Source: Streptomonospora nanhaiensis
Lineage (GTDB): Bacteria > Actinomycetota > Actinomycetes > Streptosporangiales > Streptosporangiaceae
Direction: 5' to 3'
DNA length: 64,000 bases
Assembly: GCF_026642255.1 (NCBI RefSeq)
Contig: NZ_CP113264.1
Span: 372,001 to 436,000 of the forward strand
In this document: positions 34,316-41,734 of the stretch, piece after piece
How positions within the stretch are numbered: position 1 is the first letter of the stretch
Layout: every line of letters starts with the position of its first letter
The notes under the pieces: model-generated
What the model saw: the letters and a program-made list of their open reading frames with translations, nothing else
What the model was told of the DNA's origin: nothing
Database searches by the model: none
Position numbers and translations under genes: made by a program

Positions 34316-34359
34316 CCGCCGCGGCCCCCCGCCCTCCGGGCGGGCGGGGCCGCGGCGGG
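34316..34359 (+). terminator. Terminator after the anion symporter
   Basis: CCGCCGCGGCCCC...CCGCCC pairs with GGGCGGGCGGGGCCGCGGCGG with one small bulge. A very stable stem about 40 bases after the stop. Confidence 0.75.
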
Positions 34360-34403
34360 ATGGGACACTGGTCGCAGACCACGACCCCTGCCGAACAGGC
34401 GAC

Positions 34404-35024
34404 ATGCGAACGATCAGACGCGGCGGCGAGCACGAGCTGGAGATCAAGAGGTCCCGGTTCGTCTGCGCCCTGGCCAGGGCGGACGGCGAGGACGCCGCCC
34501 GCGCCTTCATCGCCGAGCGGCGCAAGGAGCACTGGAACGCCTCCCACAACTGCACCGCGTACGTGCTCGGCGAGGACGGCGGCGTGCAGCGCTCCAGCGA
34601 CGACGGCGAACCCGCGGGCACCGCGGGCGTGCCCATGCTGGAGGTGCTCCGCCACCGCGGGCTCACCGACACAGTGGCCGTGGTCACCCGCTACTTCGGC
34701 GGGACCAAGCTCGGCGCCGGGGGGCTCATCCGGGCCTACGGCGGCGCCGTGTCCGCCGCGGTGGACCGGGTGGGGGTCCTGGAACGCCGGCGCCTCCTCC
34801 TCGTGGACGTGTTCGCCGACTACGTGCTCGGCGGACGGCTGGAGAGCGACCTGCGCGACTCGTCGCTGACCGTGCGCGGGGTCGCCTACGAGGACCGGGT
34901 CCGCATCGAGGTGGCCCTCCCCGAGTCCGACCTGGACGGCTTCGGGCTCCGCCTGGCCGAGATGACCGGGGGCCGGGCCGAGTTCGAGGTGAGAGGCGCC
35001 ACCGTCGTCGAGGTCGAGCCCTGA
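34404..35024 (+). CDS. YigZ/IMPACT family protein
   Basis: 206 residues. The IMPACT domain is plain: EIKRSRFVCALARADGE, then HNCTAYVLGE, QRSSDDGEPAGTAGVPML and the signature VVTRYFGGTKLGAGGLIRAY. A C-terminal ferredoxin-like domain (DUF1949) follows, giving the usual YigZ length. Eukaryotic IMPACT inhibits the eIF2 kinase GCN2; bacterial YigZ is thought to bind nucleic acid or ribosomes, with no proven reaction. No strong ribosome site is seen before the ATG, so the mRNA may be short-leadered. Confidence 0.92.
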   Translation: MRTIRRGGEHELEIKRSRFVCALARADGEDAARAFIAERRKEHWNASHNCTAYVLGEDGGVQRSSDDGEPAGTAGVPMLEVLRHRGLTDTVAVVTRYFGGTKLGAGGLIRAYGGAVSAAVDRVGVLERRRLLLVDVFADYVLGGRLESDLRDSSLTVRGVAYEDRVRIEVALPESDLDGFGLRLAEMTGGRAEFEVRGATVVEVEP

Positions 35025-35140
35025 TCCCGCCGGACGCCACGTTCACGTGGCTGTAACAGTGGCGGTCCACGTGTATCGGCGGACGACGGGGCAGCTTAGG
35101 ATTTGCCGTATACGTCGTCGTTCCCGGGGAGAAACCGTCC

Positions 35141-36652
35141 ATGCGCAGCTCACGGGTGCCCCAGGCCCTCACCTGCGGCCTCGCGGCGCTGCTGGCGGCC
35201 GGCTGCACCGGCGACCCGGAACCTTCCGCGCCCTCCCCCGATGCGGAGCCCGCCCCGCTCCCGACCTCGTTCGCGGGTGAGGCACCGCCAGGGGTCGAGG
35301 GCGAGGTCCTGCGGTACCTGCACGGCGACTCCGCGCAGGCCCACGACATCCTCGACGACCCCCTCGGCGTGCGGATCAGCCCGGTCGGCGAGTCCTTCCT
35401 CATCAGCTCCGGCGGCGAGGACCGCCACCTCCTGCACGACGCCGCGACCGGCGACACCCTGTGGGAGGGCGAGGCGCGCTTCCGCGGCTTCGACTCCGCC
35501 GCCGACGGCGCCCGGGTCCTGTCGATGGCGGACGCCGACGGGGTCCCGTTCGTCCTGGACTCCCGCGGCGAACCGGTGTGGGAGCCGCAGGAGGAGGGCG
35601 ACGCCTACCTCGACGGGCTGGCGGTGCGGCGCCCGGAGGGGTGGAGCGCGGAGGAGCCCCACGGGGAGTTCACGCTGCTCGACGCCGACGGCGGCGAGCT
35701 GTGGTCGTACGAGTTCGCCGAACCGGAGGAGTCCGAGGAGTCCGAGGAGCCCGAGGAGTCCGTCGAGGGCGGGGACGGCGCCGACGGGGACGGTGGCGCG
35801 GGGGAACCCGTGCTGGGCGTGCCCGTGGCCGCCCGCGGCGACATGGTGGTGCTCGCGTCCGGCGGCCCCTCGCTCCAGGCGCGCTCCGTGGCCGCCGACA
35901 CGGCGGGCGAGGAGCTGTGGACGGTCGACGGGGAGGACGCCGGCCTGGACGCCTCCGGGCCCGTCCTTTCACCGCAGGTGATGGGCGTCTACCCGCTGCC
36001 CGGCCAGGAGGAGGGCGGCGGGGCCGACCCCGCGGACGGGGAAGCCGGGGAGGAGGACGGTGCGGACGAGGACGGCGCGGACGAGGACGGCGCGGACGAG
36101 GCGGTCGTGCTCCTGCGCTGGGCCCAGCCCGAGGCCCCCTCCACGCTCTCCGCCCACGACCCCGCCACCGGGGACCTGCTGTGGACCCTGGAGGAGCCGG
36201 GCGCCAACCCCACCGCGGGCGCGTTCGACCCGGCCGGAACCGTCGGCAACCTGTACGACGCCTCCACCGGCGTCCTCCTGCTGCCCCAGGCGAGCGGGGA
36301 GGCCACGACGGTCGCCGTCGACCTCGCCGGGGGAGAGGTCCTCTGGGGGCTGGAGGAGGAGGCCGGATCGATCTCCCCCGCCTTCGCCTTCGACGGCCTC
36401 GTCTACGGCGACTCCCGGGGCAGCACCGGCGCGGACGAGCAGCTGGTGCTCGACGCCGTCACCATGGACGTGGTGGGCGACGACCTGTCGGCGTACGTGG
36501 AGGCGGTCACCGAGGACGGGTACGCGATCCTCGTCCACGACCGGCAGCGCTTCGTGTACGGCCCCCCGCCGGAGGAGGGCCCCTCGGAGGCGCCGGCGGG
36601 CGACCCGGAGCGGGGCGGCGACCCGTCCGGGTCCCCCGGCGACGGGGGCTGA
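35141..36652 (+). CDS. Lipoprotein with PQQ-like beta-propeller and acidic inserts
   Basis: 503 residues. The signal peptide ends in lipobox LLAAGC (Cys22). The mature part has repeated propeller blades (DAATGDTLWEGEARF, LDADGGELWSYEF, AADTAGEELWTVDG, DPATGDLLWTLEE, LAGGEVLWGLEEE), the PQQ/BamB-like pattern. Two acidic low-complexity loops interrupt the blades: EESEESEEPEES (about 200) and a DGADE repeat (about 307-321). It is exposed at the outer membrane face and probably a scaffold rather than an enzyme. It begins an envelope-related plus-strand group. The C-terminal 30 residues are Pro/Gly-rich and disordered. Confidence 0.82.
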   Translation: MRSSRVPQALTCGLAALLAAGCTGDPEPSAPSPDAEPAPLPTSFAGEAPPGVEGEVLRYLHGDSAQAHDILDDPLGVRISPVGESFLISSGGEDRHLLHDAATGDTLWEGEARFRGFDSAADGARVLSMADADGVPFVLDSRGEPVWEPQEEGDAYLDGLAVRRPEGWSAEEPHGEFTLLDADGGELWSYEFAEPEESEESEEPEESVEGGDGADGDGGAGEPVLGVPVAARGDMVVLASGGPSLQARSVAADTAGEELWTVDGEDAGLDASGPVLSPQVMGVYPLPGQEEGGGADPADGEAGEEDGADEDGADEDGADEAVVLLRWAQPEAPSTLSAHDPATGDLLWTLEEPGANPTAGAFDPAGTVGNLYDASTGVLLLPQASGEATTVAVDLAGGEVLWGLEEEAGSISPAFAFDGLVYGDSRGSTGADEQLVLDAVTMDVVGDDLSAYVEAVTEDGYAILVHDRQRFVYGPPPEEGPSEAPAGDPERGGDPSGSPGDGG

Positions 36653-36803
36653 CCGGGCCGGGCGCACCGGCCGGAGGGGAGGGGCGCGTGCGGCAGGAGG
36701 CCGCCCGCCGCCCCGGAGGCCGCCCGCAGGAGCGCGTCCCGGGGGCGCGCGCCCGGGAGGGGCTCCGGCACCGGTGACCGTACAGAACAGCACAGTAACG
36801 ACA

Positions 36804-36833
36804 TTGACTCTGCTATCGGCGCCCTGGTAGACA
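36804..36833 (+). promoter_or_regulatory. Predicted promoter of the propeller/FN3 gene
   Basis: TTGACT (36804-36809), 18 bases, TAGACA (36828-36833), in an AT-richer patch. It gives a leader of about 105 bases before the ATG at 36945. Confidence 0.6.
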
Positions 36834-36944
36834 TTCTGTGCCTTCATCCTCTCCCCGGCCCCTGATCCGCGCCGAACCCCCCGTCGACGCTCCGGCCCCC
36901 GCCGGCCGACGGGATGGTGAGCCACTCGCAAACGGGAGCCAAGC

Positions 36945-39155
36945 ATGGTGGACCCCTCCTCCGACCCGGCGCCGCCGGCTCCCCGCCCCGCCCTCCTGCG
37001 GCGCTGGGCGCGGGCGGCCGGCGAGCGCACCCGCTCCCACGCCTCCGGGATCACCGTCACGCTCCTGGCGGCGGCCGTCGTCAGCTCCGTCCTCGGGACC
37101 GGGGCAGTCGGTCGCGCCGACGAGATGTCCGACGGCACAGTCTGGCTGTGGACGAGCCCCGTCGGCGAGGCCGTGCGGGTCAACGGGAACAACGCCGCGG
37201 TCGACCTCGTGGCGTCCCTGCCCGAGGCCGCAGGCGTGGACGTCCAGGTCGTCCAGAACGACGAGTACCTCCTGCTCTACGACCCCGCCAGCGGCAAGGT
37301 GACCTCGGTCGACCTCCGGCGCATGGGGTACTCCGGCGTGCTGGAGCTCGGGAGCGGGGGCGACTTCGGACTCGTCCTGGGGGAGGAGACCGCAGCGGTG
37401 ATCGACCGCGCCACGGGCGAGGTCAAGGCCGTCGATCCGGCCACCCTCCAGCCCACCGGGGCCACCCTCAACGTCCCGGCGCCCCTGACCGGCGGTGCGT
37501 TCGACGACTCCGACACCCTCTGGCTCGGCGTGCCCACGCAGGGCACGGCCGTCGGCGTGCGGATCCAGGGCGAGGACGCCGCCATCACGGAGACGCTGGC
37601 GGTGGCGGAGCCCGGGACCGAGATCGCCATGACCGTCCTCGACGACGGCGCCCTCGTGACCGACCCCGGGGGAGGGCGGGTGGTGGCCGTGCGCGGCGAC
37701 GGCGACCCCGTGGCCACGGACGTCCCCGTGGAGCTGGAGGGTGCCGAGATGCCCGTCCGCACCCACGGCGACGTCGTCGCCGTGACGCTCCCCGGGACCG
37801 GCGAGGTCCTCACCGTCTCCGACCCGGCCGGATCCGCCGGGATCGGGCACTTCCCGGCGGGCGACGGCGGGGGCACGGCGACCGCCTACGAGGGCCGCGT
37901 CTACGTGCCGTTCCCCGAGGAGGGGACGGTCCGCGTGTTCGACGCGCAGGGCGCCGAGCTCAACCCCGTCTCCCTGCCCGGGGCCGAGGGCCCCCTGGAG
38001 CTGGAGGTACGGGAGGGGCGCCTGTACATCAACTCCCCCCACACCGGGGTGGCCGCGATCGTCGACCCGGACGGCGGGGCGACCGTCGTCGACAAGGCCG
38101 ATCCGCCGCCCGGTCCGGGCGACGCGGACGGCGGGGCCCCCGCACCGCAGCCCTTGCCGGGCGGGAACGTGGGAGAGCAGCCGGAGACCGGAGGCGCCGC
38201 CCCCGACCCGGGCCCCGGGACCCCGGCCTCCGAGGAGCCGTCCGCGCCGGAGTCGGAGCCCGCCCCCGCGGGGACGGACGAGCCGGACCCCGCTCCGGAC
38301 GGGGAACCCGACGCCGGGGAGGCGCCCGGCGCGCCCACGCCCGTGTCCGTCACCGCCGGGGACGGCTCCGCGTTCCTGAGCTGGCCCGAGGCCTACTCCC
38401 CGGACGCACCCGTGGACGAGTACCGGATCACCTGGGAGGACGGCAGGGTCACCGTCGGCGGGGACGAGCTGGACGCCGAGGTGACCGGCCTCACCAACGG
38501 AACCACCTACCGGTTCATGGTCCGCGCGGTGAACTCCCACGGCACCGGCCCGGCCGCCCAGACCTCCGAGATCGTGCCGGGCCCGCAGGTCCCGGACGCC
38601 CCGGCCGACGTGACGGCCACGGCGTCGGGCAGCGGCACGGCCACCGTCTCCTGGAGCGCGGTCGAGGGCGCCAACGACTACCTGGTCGCCACCAGGGCCG
38701 CATCCGGCGAGAACCCCAGCGACCGCACCTCGGGCCAGACGTCCGTGGACGTCGCGGGCCTCTCGCCCGGTGAGACCTACACGTTCACGGTCACCGCCCG
38801 CACGGAGGGCATGGTGAGCGGGGGGTCGACCGACAGCGCCCCGCTCACGATGCCCGAGGTGCAGCTGGGCGCCCCGTCCGGCGTCTCGCACACGGTCTCC
38901 GGAGACAACGTGACCGTGACCTGGGCCCAGGTCGACGGCGCGGCCGAGTACACGATCACGCCGCGCGGCGACGGGGGGCTCGGGGCCGTGACGGTGACCG
39001 GGTCCTCCGCCGGGGGCGGGCAGCTCTCCCACACCCTCGGGCGCGGGGGGACGGGACGCTGCTACTCCTTCACCGTGGTCGCCGTGGGGGCGGACGGGAC
39101 CGCAGCCGAGTCCAGTACCAGCAGCCAGTCCAGGTGCGAACAGGAGTTCAGATGA
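36945..39155 (+). CDS. Membrane/secreted beta-propeller protein with three fibronectin type III domains
   Basis: 736 residues. A basic head (RRWARAAGERTRSHASG) and one hydrophobic segment (ITVTLLAAAVVSSVLGTGAV, about 36-55) form an uncleaved or weakly cleaved signal. Residues about 60-390 form a propeller-like repeat region (VWLWTSPVGEAVRVNG, EYLLLYDPASGKVTSV). A Pro/Glu/Ala linker follows (about 395-460), then three FN3 modules (starting about 463, 555 and 645). FN3 proteins of this kind regularly neighbour MoxR-DUF58-TgpA clusters in actinomycetes, as here. The stop overlaps the start of a small SapA-like gene (ATGA). Likely an extracellular binding or assembly factor for the envelope module. 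Confidence 0.85.
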   Translation: MVDPSSDPAPPAPRPALLRRWARAAGERTRSHASGITVTLLAAAVVSSVLGTGAVGRADEMSDGTVWLWTSPVGEAVRVNGNNAAVDLVASLPEAAGVDVQVVQNDEYLLLYDPASGKVTSVDLRRMGYSGVLELGSGGDFGLVLGEETAAVIDRATGEVKAVDPATLQPTGATLNVPAPLTGGAFDDSDTLWLGVPTQGTAVGVRIQGEDAAITETLAVAEPGTEIAMTVLDDGALVTDPGGGRVVAVRGDGDPVATDVPVELEGAEMPVRTHGDVVAVTLPGTGEVLTVSDPAGSAGIGHFPAGDGGGTATAYEGRVYVPFPEEGTVRVFDAQGAELNPVSLPGAEGPLELEVREGRLYINSPHTGVAAIVDPDGGATVVDKADPPPGPGDADGGAPAPQPLPGGNVGEQPETGGAAPDPGPGTPASEEPSAPESEPAPAGTDEPDPAPDGEPDAGEAPGAPTPVSVTAGDGSAFLSWPEAYSPDAPVDEYRITWEDGRVTVGGDELDAEVTGLTNGTTYRFMVRAVNSHGTGPAAQTSEIVPGPQVPDAPADVTATASGSGTATVSWSAVEGANDYLVATRAASGENPSDRTSGQTSVDVAGLSPGETYTFTVTARTEGMVSGGSTDSAPLTMPEVQLGAPSGVSHTVSGDNVTVTWAQVDGAAEYTITPRGDGGLGAVTVTGSSAGGGQLSHTLGRGGTGRCYSFTVVAVGADGTAAESSTSSQSRCEQEFR

Positions 39156-39589
39156 CCCTCCGCCGGAAGCGGGCCCGCAGGACCTGGGCGGGCGCGGCGG
39201 TCGTGGCCGCCGCGGTCCTGGTGATGTCCTCGGCCACCGCCGCCCAGGGGGCCGACCCCATGGCGCTGTGCAACGCGTCCAAGCCGGGCGGCGGTCTGGA
39301 GTACACCAGGGACGCCGACGGTTGGCCCAAGCCCCTTCCGAACGGGCAGGGCAGCGTCTACCTCTACTACGACCACCAGACCGGGTACAACTGCGCGGTG
39401 ACGATCAGTAACAACGGCTACGCGGACGTCGGCCTCCGGCGCTCCGACGGCGCGGGCGGCGCGCAGTGGCGGACGGGCACCGGCACCGCCGGGCCGGTCT
39501 ACGTGCAGGCGCAGGGTGTGTGCGTCGATGTGTCGGGGGCCGCCGGGGACAGGTCGGCCACCTGGCTCGGCACCAACTGCGGGGCCTGA
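39152..39589 (+). CDS. Secreted SapA-like protein
   Basis: 145 residues from ATG 39152, which overlaps the FN3 gene stop. A twin-basic head (TLRRKRARRTWAG) and a hydrophobic core ending SATAAQGADP form a signal peptide. The mature part (about 105 residues) has four Cys and the pattern NCAVTIS, TAGPVYVQAQGVCVDVSG, resembling spore-associated protein A of Streptomyces. It may be surface-located in aerial or spore envelopes. Tight coupling to the propeller/FN3 protein suggests the two are exported together or interact. Confidence 0.72.
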   Translation: MTLRRKRARRTWAGAAVVAAAVLVMSSATAAQGADPMALCNASKPGGGLEYTRDADGWPKPLPNGQGSVYLYYDHQTGYNCAVTISNNGYADVGLRRSDGAGGAQWRTGTGTAGPVYVQAQGVCVDVSGAAGDRSATWLGTNCGA

Positions 39590-39594
39590 CCGGA

Positions 39595-39624
39595 CCCCTC
39601 CCGGGGGTCGGCCCCCGGGAGGGG
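39595..39624. terminator. Bidirectional terminator between the SapA-like and pseudokinase genes
   Basis: CCCCTCCCGGGGG-tcgg-CCCCCGGGAGGGG, a perfect 13-bp stem with a tetraloop in the gap between convergent genes. Confidence 0.85.
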
Positions 39625-39670
39625 GCCGCTCCCGTGGACCCCGGCGCGCCCGCTCCCGCGGGCCGTCCGG

Positions 39671-41686
39671 TTACCCCGCTCCGCGCTCCGTGCACGCCTC
39701 CTCCGAGGGGGCGACCTCGTCCGCGCTCAGCACGGCGATGACGACGAAGCAGTACTCCCCGGCGGCGTCGAGGCCGGTCACCCGCGCCTCCGCCGCGCCG
39801 GGCTCCACCTCGGCGAGCGCGGCGTAGGCCCCGCCCGCCGGTCCGCCCACCACGTGGTGCGGCGTGCCCTCCCCGGCGTTGTCCGTCCACGTGAGGACCA
39901 CGGTGTCACCGGAGTCCTCCATCGCGACGTCCGAGGGGGCCGCCTCCCGGGAGATCGCGGCGTGCGGTGCCGAGGACGGGTCGGCAGGAGGGGGCCCGTC
40001 CTCGGCCGGCACGTCCGCGGGCGGCTCGGCGAGTCCGACCGCCGCCAGGAGGGAGGCGACCGGCCCCGGGTACACGAACGCCACCAGCCCCAGGGCGATG
40101 ACGACGATCGCCGTCGCGGAGACGATCACCTGCACCAGGCGGAGCCGTCGCGAGCGCGCCTCCTCGGCGTCGTCGGCGTGCGGCGGGGGCACGGACCCGC
40201 GGACCGGCGCCTGTCGGCTGGGGGCGGACCGGTACGGAGCGCGTTCGGCGGAGGCCGGGCGGTGCGCCTCGTGCCCGGCGGGGGTCGGGTAGGGCGTGCC
40301 CGCGCCGAACGCCGGAGCGGGCGGCGGGGGCGGGAGCGACGTCGTAGCCGGTGCGGGAGGCGCGGAGGCGGTCCGGGGCGGATCCCACTCCACCAGCCCC
40401 CGCCAGGGGTCCCCGGCGTCGACCGGGGGCGCATCGGGTGAGGCGTCCGCGATTCCTCCCGGCTCCGATCCGCCGGAGCGAGACCCGGCGGCCCCGCCGC
40501 CCCGCGGGTGGTGGGGGACGGGGTCGTGGGCGCGCACCGGGTCCGCCGGAGGCGCGCCGTCCTCCCGAGCGGCGACCGGGTTGCCCGGAGCCTGTGCGGG
40601 CGGCGTCGGAGGATCGACCTCCCGCGTCCGGTCCTCGGGGGGTGCGGTGGATCCGCCGGCTGTGGCGGGCGCGCCGGGCGCGTCCCGCGCTGCCACCGGC
40701 TCGGCTCCTGCCGTCTCCCCGGGCCGTGTCAGGTCCCCGGCCGCCGACGGGTCCGGCCCCTCCGGCCCGCGGGGTACAGGGGGCAGCGCGGGGTCCGTGT
40801 CGGCCGCAACGGTGGCGTCACCGCTCGCCGAAGCCGCGGCGGCGGACGCGGTCCCCTCCTCGCGGTCCACCGAGGCCAGGGCTGCGGCGAAGCCCTCCGC
40901 GTCGGCGAAGCGGACCCCGGGATCCCCGTCGAGCGCCCGCGCGAGCGCCGCGACCAGCGGAGCGGGCAGGCCGGGACGCGGCGGCCCGGGCGCTCCGCCG
41001 CCGAGCACGCGTTCCCGGTAGCCGAAGGGGTCGGCGGAAGCCTCCGCCTCGCCGCCGAACGGAGGACGCCCCGCCAGCAGTTCCCACAGTGTGGCGGCCA
41101 GGCGGTAGACGTCGGAGGCGGCGCTCGGCGACTCGCCCCGGACCGCCTCCGGCGGGGCGTGCAGCAGAGCGTCGGTACGCGGCCCCGCCGACGGGGGCAG
41201 GACGCCCTCCGGCAGCAACGCGCCCGCGTCCGCGAGCACCGCCCCCTCCGCTCCCACCAGGATGTTGGAGGGCTCCACGGCGTGGTGGAGCAGACCCAGG
41301 GCGTGCACCCCCGCCAGCGCGCCGGCCACGTCCAGGCCGACGCGCACGACCTCCTCCACCGGCAGCGGGTGGCGGTCCCGCAGGACGCGCCCGTAGTCCC
41401 TGCCCGCGTGGTGCGCCATGGCCACGAAAGGGCGGCCCGACGTGGTCGAGCCGTGGCCGACGACCCGCACCGCACCGGGCACGTCCGACATCCGGCGCAG
41501 GCGCTCGGACTCGGCCCCGCCGTCCGGGCCGCGCAGGACCTTGACGGCGACCGGGTCGCCGCCGTCGTCCGGCACGGCCCGGTAGACGGTCGAGGCGGTG
41601 CCGCGGTGCAGCACCTCCAGGGAGTGGAACCCCGGGACGAGGCTGCCGCCGGTCCCCGTGTCGCTCGCGGACCCGGTGCTACTCAT
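39671..41686 (-). CDS. Membrane pseudokinase (STK fold) with extracytoplasmic FN3 domain
   Basis: 671 residues. The N-terminal 270 residues have a Ser/Thr kinase fold with the ATP-binding Lys (VAVK, Lys49), DAG in place of DFG (Asp153) and SDVYRLAATLWELLAGRPPF. The catalytic HRDxKPxN is HHAVEPSN (135-141 region), with Asp and Lys both lost, so phosphotransfer is unlikely. A Pro/Ala-rich disordered linker of about 200 residues leads to one membrane helix (about 535-555, VSATAIVVIALGLVAFVYPG). An outer FN3-like domain follows (SDVAMEDSGDTVVLTWTDN). Last gene of the MoxR-DUF58-TgpA operon. Start has GGAAGGGG upstream. Possible signalling adaptor across the membrane. Confidence 0.85.
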   Translation of the reverse strand: MSSTGSASDTGTGGSLVPGFHSLEVLHRGTASTVYRAVPDDGGDPVAVKVLRGPDGGAESERLRRMSDVPGAVRVVGHGSTTSGRPFVAMAHHAGRDYGRVLRDRHPLPVEEVVRVGLDVAGALAGVHALGLLHHAVEPSNILVGAEGAVLADAGALLPEGVLPPSAGPRTDALLHAPPEAVRGESPSAASDVYRLAATLWELLAGRPPFGGEAEASADPFGYRERVLGGGAPGPPRPGLPAPLVAALARALDGDPGVRFADAEGFAAALASVDREEGTASAAAASASGDATVAADTDPALPPVPRGPEGPDPSAAGDLTRPGETAGAEPVAARDAPGAPATAGGSTAPPEDRTREVDPPTPPAQAPGNPVAAREDGAPPADPVRAHDPVPHHPRGGGAAGSRSGGSEPGGIADASPDAPPVDAGDPWRGLVEWDPPRTASAPPAPATTSLPPPPPAPAFGAGTPYPTPAGHEAHRPASAERAPYRSAPSRQAPVRGSVPPPHADDAEEARSRRLRLVQVIVSATAIVVIALGLVAFVYPGPVASLLAAVGLAEPPADVPAEDGPPPADPSSAPHAAISREAAPSDVAMEDSGDTVVLTWTDNAGEGTPHHVVGGPAGGAYAALAEVEPGAAEARVTGLDAAGEYCFVVIAVLSADEVAPSEEACTERGAG

Positions 41687-41734
41687 GGAACGCCCCTTCC
41701 CCGCCGTGCGGCGGGTGACGGTCGGAGGCGGGCG

